Assembly (NCBI GenBank): GCA_038496675.1
Contig: CM076669.1
Location: forward strand, 10,440,599-10,504,598
DNA: 64,000 bases
From: Rachycentron canadum
Lineage: Eukaryota; Chordata; Actinopteri; Carangiformes; Rachycentridae
Direction: 5' to 3'
Under the pieces are notes generated by a model. That model made no database searches and was not told the DNA's origin. It worked only from the letters and a program-made list of their open reading frames with translations. The translations under genes were made by a program, and so were the position numbers. Of the stretch, positions 45,956 through 59,563 are shown piece after piece (the stretch's first letter is position 1; every line of letters begins with the position of its first letter).

Positions 45956-48900
45956 GTACAGTGTGCATGTACACACACACAGTATGTGCACATTAGCCTA
46001 CACTTTCTGTGCGGCAAAGAAACTGAAGTAGCTGTGCAAGTAATGAAAGCAATTGCTTTGTATTGAGTAGTAACACATGCACTTGCACACTTAGAAAAGA
46101 AAAAACAGGAAAACTTCCTTATTTCATAAGGTCATAAGGAAGGAAATGCATGTGAAAGAAAACAAATTGCACACATACTGGAGGTTGGTCTACAGATTTG
46201 TGCCACAAATAGAAATTGGAGAAACAGGCTCATGCAAGGACATTCAGATGGTTGTTGCACATATCTGGTGCACTTCCACTGAGGCAACATTGCACTTCTA
46301 ATTCTACTGAGGGATGTCTTGGTGGAGTGTACACAGAAAATGAATAGCATCATGCCTGTGATGAATGCCTGTGGAAATTCATGTTTGCTACTGTTTCCTG
46401 GACTGGCTGCTCTTCCTCCCTTCCTGCCCACGCTGAGTCTGTTTTTCTCCTCCACTCCCTTTCTCTAACATTCTGTCTCTTTCACTGTCTGCCTCTCCCT
46501 ATGTATGTTAATATGTTTTTCCTTCTATCTCTAGTTAAGGGGAAATAAGAAAGAGAGAGATAATAAATTAGATGATATAACAGTTTTCAAGAAGGCAACA
46601 TTGATGATCATAAAGCATTAGGGAATAAATTTGAGTTTTTACATTGCAGTTCATCATTTTGCCTTAGACATTTTTTAACTTCCAGAATTATGTGAATTTA
46701 TCAGACCACAACAAAGCCACACTCTAATGCACACCTGAACAGAAACAAGCAGCTGTGCACAAACACACACATCTTCCTCCTCTGGAGCTCTTTACACACA
46801 CTGCCTCCCTTCCTGTTGTTTGAGACAAGAAGCACTTGCTCACACCAAGAGAGTTAGCCAGCACAGCCAGGCAGTCAGTCGAGCAGCCAGCTGTTCAGCC
46901 AGCCAGAAGGATGTGATATAGCAGCAGAAAACCCAGAGGAAGCAAACAATGGCACAGCCAGTGGAATGCTTGGCCCAGAAGGGAGGAACCAAATCAAAAT
47001 CCTGCCAGCAGTGAGGAGGCCGAGAGATGGGTTGCTGACAGCAGAGGAGACAGACTAATGGCTCTCCCTTATGTTGATACTGTTGACACTTCAAAACACA
47101 AGCGCTTGCGGAGTGAATGTGTCTTTACTGACATGTGGCCACTATCTGAAAACACACCTGAGACATTTATTTCACACTTGGCCCACCGCTGGCTCTTCTT
47201 CACTCAACTTTTGACAGGTTCCTCAGAGGAGTCAATACATTAGGTGTACCATATACAATCCCCACAGCCCTGCAACTGCACAAGTATCCTCTGGTGTGTA
47301 CACAACTGATTGAAACATTGATCAGTTATCACAAGCTACTGATCTTTTACAGATGTTTCCTGCTTGACTGACATAAAAGCTTGCAAAAAGCTGCCACAGC
47401 ATTTGACCTCTGCTCTTGAAAAAATGAGTCATCTTGGAAATACTGAGCATATGTTCCACAGAGCAGACAAATTATGAAATGCTATTCTGACCATGCATGT
47501 CTGTAATAAGTCAGGGAGAAAAACATTACCTTAGTCACAGATGCTCTGGTGAAAACCAACAGTGATTAGAATAATCTAATACATTTACATTTGAGCTATT
47601 TTGCAAATGCTCTTATCAGGAGGGACTTAACAATGACTGCAACAGTGGAATGAGCTTATATCATCAGTTTGGAAAAGAGCATCAGCTCAAAGCCTCCCAT
47701 GTAAATGTATTAGATTGTTTCTATCAGCATTGGGATTTGCAGATGCATCAAGCACGTACTAATTTGGCTTGAGCTCAGATTAGAGTGTGTAATGGTGGGA
47801 GAATAGTTTTCACGCCTGATAGGACAAGTCGCAGTGAGACAGAGCTTTAAGTGACTTTATGAGTCACAGGTTTCTCCACTTCAGTCTGCTGTGCATTAGT
47901 CTGTGGTTACTGCATATACAAGTTATAACTTGTTTCATGCTCTTGAGTCCTGGAAAAAAATGTCCAATAATGTCCAAGTCCCTTTTTCCCATAATAGATA
48001 GCTAGATAAATACTTTATTTATCTGGAGGGAAATTAAGGCGATGTCAGATTGGCTTGTTATGAACTTTTTTGTGCATGCAGCAGGCCTGGATCATCTACA
48101 TAATGCGCAATACACAATGTCTCTCTCTTTCATGCACATACACTTGTATCTCCTTCCCTAACCTGCTCTGTTATGCAGCTCAGGCCACATCTAAAGGCAC
48201 AAAGATGTAATATTCATACTGACAAAAGGGAAACTAAATTGATGCTTGTCTCTGCAGGCTGGTACCGAGGATTCATCTTGAAGAATCCTAATGTTAAGGT
48301 GAGCATTTCAACTTTTTTGAAGAGTGTGCGCATGCTTTTCTTACGTTGCTAATAATACATTTGTACGCTCATTCCACCCCTTTACCCTCTCTCATTATAT
48401 GGTTTTGTTATTAAATGCTGTGTCAACTGACAGAACGGGGTTTTCAAAGCAAACATCTCCCTCAGGCCCATCCTTCTTAGCCACAACTGGCAGTTTAGCC
48501 AGCTGGGAGTGACAGATTTCATCTGCTGTAAATATTTCATTCATTTAGTTTAAAATGAACACTTTTGTCTGGTAAAAGTACTCAGCATGTTGATTTCATC
48601 ATATGTGTGTCCCTTCATTTGATGCTAAACCCCACACACACCTACAGTCAATCTATTTTGCATTATTCTGCCTGATTGGAGCTCTTTTTAGGACTATGTG
48701 GGGGTGTAATGACAGTTCTCTCACTTTCCTCCATTGATTGTTAATGTTTAGTAACTCTGACAATTCAAAAGGTCTAATTGCAGATTTAGGACTCTGTGGA
48801 GGTTGGTGACATTGTGTACTTCCCAGCATCACGTCAACCAACTTCAACCTGTGCTGAGAGCTCATCAGGCGCATTAAGTTAAAACACTTGTGTGGGTTTA

Positions 48901-49935
48901 CGGGGCCTTTGATGGAAATAACTTTCCACTGACATGTCACAGTGTGGAAAGCACAGGCCTAAATGAGAAAATGACGATGATGACAATGATGAAATCAGGG
49001 CATGTGTCCACAGAGCGTTGAGGAGCGACTCACTTGTTCAACAAAGCACTGCGTGTGGGTTTTGTTTCTACAGCAATAATATCTTAACAACATATCATAC
49101 CTCTGCCATTCAGTGTCCGGCTGATCTACTCCCACAATTGGGCTTTTCTGTCTCTGTTGTGGTAGTTTATCATGAAGCTCCAGCTCCATCTTCTCAGTTA
49201 CTAGTGCTATGAGTCCTGTCCAGCCTAATTGTCTAGAATCACTTGCTCTGAAAAAAGACAAGTGCGAGTGCAACACCTCCACAAACACTCTCCTCATTGG
49301 GAGCAATTGAAAAAAGATGCTGGTGCTCAGAAAAAAAGTGCTGCATGGACACAAACCCTCATATAGCCCATAATCACATATTGGCCTCAAGGGGATTTAT
49401 AGAAAGAAATCCTCTCTTGTTAGACACTTAAAAAACAAGAACAGAAGATTTGTCTGTCATACTACAAAAGACAGGAGTAAAGTTACAAGAATATTGATCA
49501 AATAAGAAATTGAATTACTTTCAGTTGCTGCCAAGCTCTGAACCACAAAACTATTTCTGCTTTTAAGATCCTTTCACAATGATTATCTGCCCTGTTTATA
49601 TCTGATGTAGCTAATGTGGTCTTAGAGAATTGTCATGGTGCTTAAATGTATGCTCATTTTCTGATTGTTGACAGTTTGATATATTCAATAGCTATTTGTA
49701 TTAGAAAAATTCAAGTTACAACTCAAATCAAACATCACATCATTTGTCTGATTATAGTTTGAAAATAAAAAAAAAATGACCAGAAACAACCAAAATGAAT
49801 CATCTGCTTTTCTCATGCTGAGTTGACTGGCATGAGTTGGACGTGTGATTGACAGTTGTGGGGGTGGCTTTTAAAAGCTTGTGTGTGGAACATGACAACG
49901 CAAACGAGATGTGTTGTATTTGTGTGTTCAGATTC

Positions 49936-49966
<31 letters not shown>

Positions 49967-52900
49967 GTTACTGTTGCATTTATCCACAGATACTTAAACG
50001 TAAGTTCTGCTTTGATCTCCCCAAGTCAGAAGGGAGTAACTTGCAGTTTATTTGTGACACACACACACACTTTTATCTTATTTTTTTTGTCTCCTAAATC
50101 CCATTGCTACTTGCTTTTATCTCTTTGTCTGCTCCTCTCTTGTTCTTTTAACCTACAAACACACTTTATTGATTATGTATATCATTTCCACATGCTAATA
50201 GCTAAATGCTAATGCCGCTGTTTATTGTCTGTCCAAAGGGGATCTTCCCATCAAGCTACATTCACTTGAAAAATGCCCACGTCAAGAATAAAGGGTAAAT
50301 AATCTCCTTTTCCTTTCATGCATGTGCAGGTTCAGGTAGTGGTAGAGGGTTGACCTCCATCTCTTGTGCATGTATGTATGTTTGCAGGCAATTTGAGACA
50401 GTCATCCCTGTTGAGGACTCTGTCATCACAGAGATGACATCAACATTGCGAGACTGGGGTGCCATGTGGAAACAACTCTACGTGGTAGGAATGCTTTAAC
50501 TCCCTCATACACATAGTTTGCATTGATTTAAATGCCACTGCCACCTAAGCAAAGCTGCCATTTTTCTCATGAAGGGAATTTATTTGGCCCCGAATAATTC
50601 AGAAGCTGCAAACTGTCAAAGCTTTTTTTCATATGCATTCATTTGTTGGATTGATTGTGTTTGTGGCCTTTTAAGAAATCGGTGGTGCTCATTGAATTGA
50701 GCTGATGAGTACTAGCAGATCAAAGTGCATAAATTTGTGGCAAAAAAGCAGCAGAACAGTGAAGCTAATCTGCCCAAATCCATGTCTCATTCTGTGTCTG
50801 CTCCTCTCTCTGGGTTCTTCTCAAAGTCGATTTACCTCTCTAATGTGTGACCTCTCACTAAGTTTCCACCTATGTTTTGGGTAGCTCCATGAAACTTCAT
50901 ATTCCCGTCTTATTATCTGTGTCTTCCTTCCTGTCATTTTCCTTTTCACTTGCTGCGTTTGACTGACTCTCTTTTTCCTCCTCCGTGCCTCCTTTTCGTT
51001 TTCTCCCTCCGCAGAAGAATGAGGGCGATTTGTTCCACCGGCTTTGGCACGTGATGAATGAAATCCTGGACCTGAGGAGGCAGGTGTTGGTGGGCCACCT
51101 CACCCATGACCGCATGAGGGATGTCAAGCAGCACATCACGGCGAGATTGGACTGGGGCAATGAGTGAGTAGGAGAAGACCTCTCTGTTCAAAAGTCCAAA
51201 TATAGCTTCCAGAGCAGAGGAGAGCCTGGTTTTATTAATCCTGATTGATGACTTTGTTTGTCTTTTAGCTCATGAATAATTCACAACTTAAATTTAACTC
51301 TTAACGCTAAAAGTTTTAAAGGATACATTTTCTTACCCTTTTGCTCAACCATTGGAATTCATTCATTTCATCGTACAGCATGAAAATCAAATACCAGTGA
51401 TGAGTAGCTTGCATGAGACTGGAAATCTGTCACAGGAAACATTCTGTTAGCTTATTTTTTGTAAAAGCTATAACATTTATTGCATGTTAGTGCAATTTTG
51501 AACCAGAGGAACTTTGAAGTCTCCCTTTTTGTGGATGCATTGAAAGTCAGACACCAGTTATGCTGAATAAACAGGCTTTGAATAAAAAATGCTACAAAAG
51601 TAATTCTCCCATATTTGATGACGTTCTCCACCACACAAACTTTCCTAGGGAACCAAGAACCATTTAAGGAACTTAAAAGTGTTTTGACTGGAGGAACAAA
51701 AAATTAGCTACTCTGCCCCAGTTCCTGGGCACACACAGTTAAGTCCCTGCTCTAATGGGTAGTACTTTCCAATGGCACATGAGCTACTGAGACAGAGTTT
51801 GCAGTAGTGCATGTTGGCAGCTGGTCAAATACAACTCATGCAGCTTCATTCACACACACAGCAAGCAAGCATTGGCTGCTAGTTTTAGAATTTTAGACTT
51901 CTGTTATTGTATTTATGGACGGCTTCAACAGAGGTTGCAAATTCAATTCAAAATGTTATAAAGAGAGGTAGAGAGAGTATGTATGTCACCGTGTGAACTA
52001 TTGAGAAAGAAAGCAAGAGGGAGGCAACTTTGAGTGAACAAAACTTAATTTTCCCTTTTTCCCCACAGTACTAAAGCAGGAATTCACAGCCATACAACTT
52101 TCAGCAGCACTGCAACTTTGTCTTCCTTTCCACCTCTGCCTGTTTCTTGCATCTATTAATTGTAACATGGTACAAAAGCAAATTACAAAGTAAAAACCTG
52201 TGACCAGTTTGTACAGCCCAAGTCATCAGTTGTTTTTATTCGTCAACAACTATAATTGTCCAAATTTTCAGTATTCACAGCAATGCGACTGAAAAGAGCT
52301 ACATTTTCTTTCTTTCTTTTTCTGGCTTTTAATGCAATACTTTTCCAGAACTGACTCACATTTGCATAACCACATTAAGAAAGTATATCTTCTCCAGAAT
52401 AAATGAATAAAATAAGTCAAACTTTATGTTCACTGTGAGGCATTTCTTGCAGAGAGCTTAAAGTCTAAAATCTTTTTAACAGCACCTGCCGGGAAGATGA
52501 GAAATCAATTTCAAAAACTTAAATTGTACTTTGGAAATTGGCTATCAATAATATAAAGCAAATACAATGGGAAGTTAATGGGCCACAGTAAAACCTGCAA
52601 ACTCACATATCATAGGATGATCTGGTTTAAAGTAACTGACAAAAAAATAAATGCATCTTAGCTAGATCTCTGTTTCTTCACATAAAATAGAATATTATAA
52701 TAAAACAGAATATGTGATTCAGTTACTTGTTTATTCAGCCTTCTTAGCTTCATTCCTTTTGCTTTTTGCAGCTCTTTAACTTGTCTTTCCTTCTTTCTCA
52801 CATTCTCTCTCTCTGACTCTTTCCTCCATCCTTGCTCCTCTGTCTTTTGCTGTCACCTATCCTCCCTACGGGCACACTCATCACCCAATGAAGTCTCTTT

Positions 52901-53084
52901 TCCTCTCAAACAGACAGCACTCTCTCCATCTTTCCCCTCTCTTACTTCTCTCTTTCCTCTCCTTGCCATGGGGATGAAATAAAAAAAATAAAAAAAAAAA
53001 GCTCACAAGCTCTGTCAGTCTCATTCTCTTACCCTTCACTCTCCTTCATTTCCCTGCTGTGGGCCCTCCTCAAAGACTCAAAGT

Positions 53085-53162
<78 letters not shown>

Positions 53163-56100
53163 CTGTGTCCTTATTGCGGAGACGGTTGGGACAGTCCCTT
53201 TTCGTGGGCTGTTGTATGGTTGACCAGGCCTGTCTCTTTTATTGCTGACATTGTGGTGCTGTTTTGGTCCACTGAGAGAATCGGCCTAGAGGGGGACAAG
53301 AAGACGAAAAGGAGGAGTTGAAAGGGAGAAAGTGAGAGGTAGAGCTGTTTGTGGAGACCTTTGAGGATGCGAAGGAGCAGTGAGGGCTGAAGGATGGAGA
53401 GAGGAAGAGTTGGAGGGGATCAGCTGGAGGAAGATGGTTAAAGAAGACGGAGGGCATAGCAGAGGGCCTTTTTTTCATCTGTTCTTCAGAGAAGAGAATG
53501 ATCTGTCAAGGTTATTTAGACGGCTGACACAGCTGTTGTGACACTGTGTTGTGTTTGTATTTGAATTTATATGGTACATGTTTCTTCACCTAGTTGTTGA
53601 TGCCCAGTTCAGTCGACCTTGTCTGCCACAGATTAGGATATGAATTACAGCTCAGAGTAATATGTGTATTATTTGTGTGCTGGTTACAGCTCACTTCTTC
53701 ACTGTGAGTATATTCAATGTGTCTTTGTGTTATAGACAACTTGGCTTGGACCTGGTCCCCAGGCGCGAGTTCAGCATGGTGGACCCAGACGAAATCAGCG
53801 TCACAGAGCTTTACAGGCTGGTGAGTCGTCTTACAATCCTTGATATTCATCTGCTCTTGGGTAAATACATGACCTTATTTCAACCCTTCATTTCAGAAAA
53901 CATTTGCCCTACTGAAGTGTCCTTGTATGACACGTTCAGTCCAATGGAGCTCATCTCGACCTCCTCGTGACAATCAGTTTTAAACCTGGCAAAATGTGGA
54001 TTTGAGGATATCTTTCAGTGTAAGATAGACATTGGTATTACAGATTTGGTTTATGGCTTTAGAGTGGACTGACCAGTGTTTCATTCGCCTTTAATTTATT
54101 TATGATTCAGTCCAAGCCTAGTAAAAAATTACATGCAGTACTGATTTACTTCTGTAGATTCTTTACATTTGTATGTAGAATTGGTTGTTTCCAATAGCTG
54201 ATTACTATTTATTTCAAACCAAAGCACAAGTAGATATAGGTAGATAGTATAAGTAGAGTTATGAAATTGGTGGAGCCACTAGTTCCAGATATACTGTATT
54301 TTTCCTGTTTTCCTATTAATTATATATTATAATATTTTTCTTTAAACAGTAACCTCCATGTTACTTCACATAGAAACAACTCACCCGGACAATGTAACAA
54401 CCATATGGCTCTGTGTTATGGCCACAGTTTTCATTACTTTAACTGTGTTTCTGGGAAATCATATTTTGTTGGTGACTGTAAAATGCCAGATGGTCCTAAG
54501 TACTACAATACCCATGAGCCTTAGAGCCTTAGAGGGATGCGAATCACAGTGCATGTCATTGTTGAATTTGTGCACGAAACACGGCAGGAGTGAATTGGAA
54601 AAGAAGAGCTGTCCACACTGTTAGGAAGGGGTGAACCAGAATTTTAACTTAGTCACCGAAATGCACATTTGACGTCGTAGTCCTAAAGAGACAGCTTTTT
54701 TTTTTTTCTTTTTTTTTTAAAAGCAGTCGTTCAGATAATTTAACCAGGAGTGCTCCAGCTGTGATATACTTTGTCACTGGGGATAAATGTATGACTGCCA
54801 CACAGCTGTATAAATATAGGATATAGGCAACAACATCCCATAACCCAGTTAAGGATAAGTGGGTATAGATAAAGAATGGATGGATGGATAGTGTGTATAA
54901 CGATACATCCAGTGTTATATGTGTTGGAATTGTCAGGTGCTGAGTTACAGCTGCTACTTGCTTCAAGTGAACTGCTTTGTAGAAAACCATCTTCAGCTGA
55001 TCACATCAGACAGGTGAAGGATGTTTTACCACTGTGTTCACTTTAGTACCTTTTCTTTCCCAGCTAACCTCTAGGGTTATGTTGGAAGCTATCCATCACA
55101 GACAGCAGTCTTTGAAACCTCTTCCTCAAACCTGGCAGGTGGCAGAGATAGTGCTGTGAACCGGCAGACCACATCAAATCCTCCCTATTTCCCCACCTAA
55201 GCACGCCGGGCCCTTAAACTGTGGAAAGAAGGGATTACTGTAACGTCACAACTCTAGTTCCATATGAAAGTCTTAGACACTTGTGTCATGGACTAGCAGA
55301 TGTTCGTTTTTTTATGAAAATATTTTTTTCCCAAGCACTCGAAAGATACTTTTTCGTCCATGTTGCTTAAAAGCTGTGAGTGAAAGTTTATTCTTGACCT
55401 TGGAAACAGCACCTAGCAAAACAGTCTCACTGAAGAGTCCACTTAGTAGCTATTCTGGAGGGTTAGATTGACTCACGTGGCACACAACCCCCCATTTTCC
55501 TGAGTTCTTTTAGGGCTCAAAGAAATCAACCTCCAGCAAAACTTGCAACCATAGAAATAGCAATTTTACTTTTTTTCTCATCTGTGTTGGCTTTAAATTT
55601 TTGCTCACAAAAAATCTTTCTAATGCTATTCACAGCTTTAGCTACTTTTTATATTTTTTTTAATTCAAAATTGATCAACAGCAAACTCAGTTTCAGTCAT
55701 AGCCATCCAGTGAAGTACTAGCATCAGTGTCTTTTCTTTGCATGCAGGAAATTGGTTCGTTGTCTGAATTTCTCCTTTCTTCATCTCATCCTTTCCTTCC
55801 TTTCCCTCTGTTCTTCCTGCTTTCTCCAAGCCCCAACTGCTGTTACCGTGGCAACCACTTCTCTGCCCTGATACAGTGCAGGGAGAATTGTATCTCACAC
55901 ACACACACACACGCACACACCCACACACATACACACAAGCACACACACATACACGAGCACACATGCTGTGATGGCTTTCCATTCGCAGGAGTAATTGAAG
56001 CTCTTAATCCATCTGTTTCTTTTTTTGTTAGTCAAAACAAAAGCAGGCATAGCAGGATGAAAGCTTAATGCATCTCTATTAAATTGTGTACAAAATGAGC

Positions 56101-59100
56101 AAATGACTGCAATTCCCCTATACTGGGACAAGATAAAGGATCAGGCATTAACTGCTGCCGTCCGACAAACAAAACCCTGCCCACTTGTTCACACCAAGAC
56201 ACAACAGACCATCACATCAAATTACAAATGTATTTTTCAGTGAGATCTTTGTTTATGAGAGCAGCCTCTTTGTTTCTATTTTGCACTGTGCTGCTGTGGT
56301 GTGGCTTAATTAACTTGAGACAGGGATTACCTGGCGTGTGTCTGTGTTTCAGTGTGTGCTGAAATGGCAGTGGGGTGTTACTGTGGGAAAATGCAGCCTG
56401 ACTGCTGCATTATGTCAAAGAGTTATGTGATATCTGCACAGTGAGAAATATAGAGGAGACTGAGAAGGATAAAGGAAAGACTGTCAATGCATTTAATGAA
56501 AGATTTCATACAGGCATTTCATAGACTTTATAGGATTTGATGTTTGACTTGACTTTGACAAACAACATGTACTGGAATTTGTGATTATTCTAATATTATT
56601 TTGTGATTTATTTGCACTGACAAAGCCAAAGTGAATTTTCACCAAAGTTTGCACTTTCAGTTCATTGTTTTGGTTTTAGGGCCTGCAGCTTTCATCCTCA
56701 TCAGCATTTCAGCAAGAAAAGGATGTATATATGTATGTCTGTATATGGCTGTATAAATAGGCAGCTGTTTGCTAACATCTTCACTATAACAACTTAAAAA
56801 GTTGATAATATGTGAAGTTTGTGCTGGTAGTTTTGGAAAAGTGTGATGGAAGTTATGGATAATCATGAATTTTAGAAAGCGATGGACTTCCTCTTGCTAG
56901 TTGCTAGTAAACCATTAGCTAATTAGCTTGTGACTTTTTTCCCTCAAGCAATGAATGATTTCACATATTGTGGGGATATCTCCTTTCTGTTGATTCCTTT
57001 CTGTTTTGTTTGTAGAGATTGACGTCTGAGTTGTGTTTTACTCATTTGACGTAGCCCCTGAAAACAGACACCCTTTGAAGTAGCTTAAAAGTGGAAAGCC
57101 CCTAATTGCTCCCTGGTCCCATGCTAAGTCTGATAGGTTTGTAAGCCGTCTGTAGTGTAAAGGCAAGTCAGCTTCAGATTTTCCATTTTTTTCCTCAGAG
57201 TGAGTGAGTTCATTACTGATTGTGAGCAGAGCAGACCAGAGTTTAGATCCCAGAGCGATGTAATTATTAATGGTGGCAGATCAGACAGCTGTGATAGATA
57301 GCTCAGGCCTGGGTCTGGACATGCAGTCGTAAAATTTCCTCTGTTGCTTTGGTTATCACTAAGAAGGTGCACACACTTAAAAGCTTTCACATGTATCCAT
57401 TGCCTTCCTGCACAGGTATCCCTCCCACAAACTTAAAAGAGGGAAGAAAAGCTTAAATAGTGATGTAGAAGTGAGTGATGAAAGACAGCTCTGGTAGATT
57501 AATATAGAAGTCGTTCTTTGGCCTCAGTTTGTCCTCTTGCTCTTCTTTTCCACACTCCTTGTAGTTTGACAGTCCCTCCACGTGGTGTTGCTTCGTGCTG
57601 TTTCGGAAAACACTACTGAGTGAACAATAATAAGATGGTTGGGCAAGCACACACTTGGTTATGCTCCCTGTTCAGCTATCTCCCTTTCTCTTGGCCTCCC
57701 CTTGCTACCCGCAGCATTATGTGATGCCAGCAGGGCTGCCTGCCGTATTCCAAGGCTGTCATGTACGTCTGTCCATTGTGTCTAGTCATGCTGAAGCTGT
57801 CATATAACCACACACTGCTCCCGCCGGGCATCTGAAATGACACACTGAAAATAACCTAGTAATAAAATCCCACAGCATAAATTAGGTCTTTCAGAACCTA
57901 GTCATTCTGTGTTAAAACCAGCTCAGCCCTGTTGTGCGGAGAAAAACTGATCTGGTAAAATACAGTGTGTCAGTGCGTTCTTGTTAGATCATTCTACAGT
58001 GTTTTCATCTGGGATCTCAGATGGGGCAGAGCAGTCACGACAAAACAAAACAAAACAAAGTATATTCATCATTTTGACAGCTATTGCAATTGTAAAATGA
58101 TTTGTGGCATAATGTTCTACCACACTTAAGTCTTAGAGGACCGTGTTGATATTTTTATCTTTATATTTACAGTATGGCTACAGGCAACTGCTTTCCAAAG
58201 CATATCATATATTTTATGTTAGCATTTCTTTTGTTTTGTTTTATTTATTGTCTAGTCAGTCACCATTTATATCACATCACAACAACATGGAAATCAACTT
58301 TCAAAGACTCAACCCTCTCTTAGATACTGCAGGTCAACATTTTGTTGCCTTTATTGTATTGTCATGGACTCTTGGCAACATGTAAATGGCAACGTGCCTT
58401 GATAGTCAGCTGCTACAGCATATTTGTAATAATCAACTATTTTCATTATTTTTTTTTAAATAACTGTCATTTTCTATACCCAAGACCCGAGAGTCCCATT
58501 CAGTCCCATTCAGTCCCATTCAGAAACAGCAGAATCAGCCCAATCCAAAATCAATCCTCAACTTCGTTGCAGAGAGATTAAAGCCTCTGGGACTTAATTT
58601 CTCTCCAAGTTGTTTCCTGAGGCAGGGCTCCCAGGTTGTTTATTGAACCCAACAAGGTCATCAACAGATTATAGTGACTGAGATTCTTCTCACAGTTGCA
58701 GTTGTAAATATGTAACAGGATATAATAATAACATTGAAAGTAAATGTACCGAACTCTTTCAGAAAGGTTTCTTGTCTCTGGCTGTGGTAGCCAATGAAAG
58801 CTAAATCTAATGTTTCTTGAAGGAATAGACATTATCGGTTGCTTCAGATCATCACCATTCAGAACATGGAACTGTAGCTGCAGTTTTTGCCCAGATCAAA
58901 CAAACAAGATATAATGAGTTGTTTAGTGAGCTTTGGAGGTGCTGGTAGGTGATATTTTTAACTTGGATTACAGCTGGGCTAGCTGTTCCCTCCTGTTTCC
59001 AGTCTTTATGCTCAGCTAAACTAACCGGGCTGCTGGCTCCAGCTGCACATTCATCATACAAAAATGAGAGTGTTATCGAGCTTCTCATCTAACTCTCAGT

Positions 59101-59525
59101 AATAATGAGAAAGAACATAATGAGAATAAACTACTGCTTTAAATACACCAACAACTAGAGGGTTTTAGCATGGTCGCTTCTGCAACACCACACAAACAAA
59201 GTGAAACCAATGCAGGCAAATAAACATTCGCTAGAAAGAAGATTCTGTTTTAATACATGTTTTCTGTTCTATGACTCTAGTGCAGTCGCTGACTGGTACT
59301 GTGGTAGTTTGTCCTTTGTATGTTTGGCTCATGATACTCACTGATGCGTTCCTGTGGTGGTGCTGTACTGTACTCTGCCCTTGCATTTTCTTTAATCTCT
59401 TCCTTTTCCTCTCTCCTTGTCCTCCTCTCTTCCCATCTCTTTACGTCCTACTACAGAAGTAAATGTGGAGAAAATTTTGGCAATGGCATTACTGGCCATC
59501 TGGTGCTCTGTGTGTGTGCCTGTAG

Positions 59526-59563
<38 letters not shown>

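Larger units (their letters stand above)
45956..48257 (+). other. dock4: dock4 intron 2
   Basis: 2,302 bases. It contains a 144-base inverted-repeat transposon remnant (47573-47716), an imperfect CAG/CCAG-rich patch at 46855-46910 and a fragment with GATAAATACTTTATTTATCT and GAGGGAAATTAAGG at 48000-48040, which resembles a common fish repeat tail. Confidence 0.8.
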
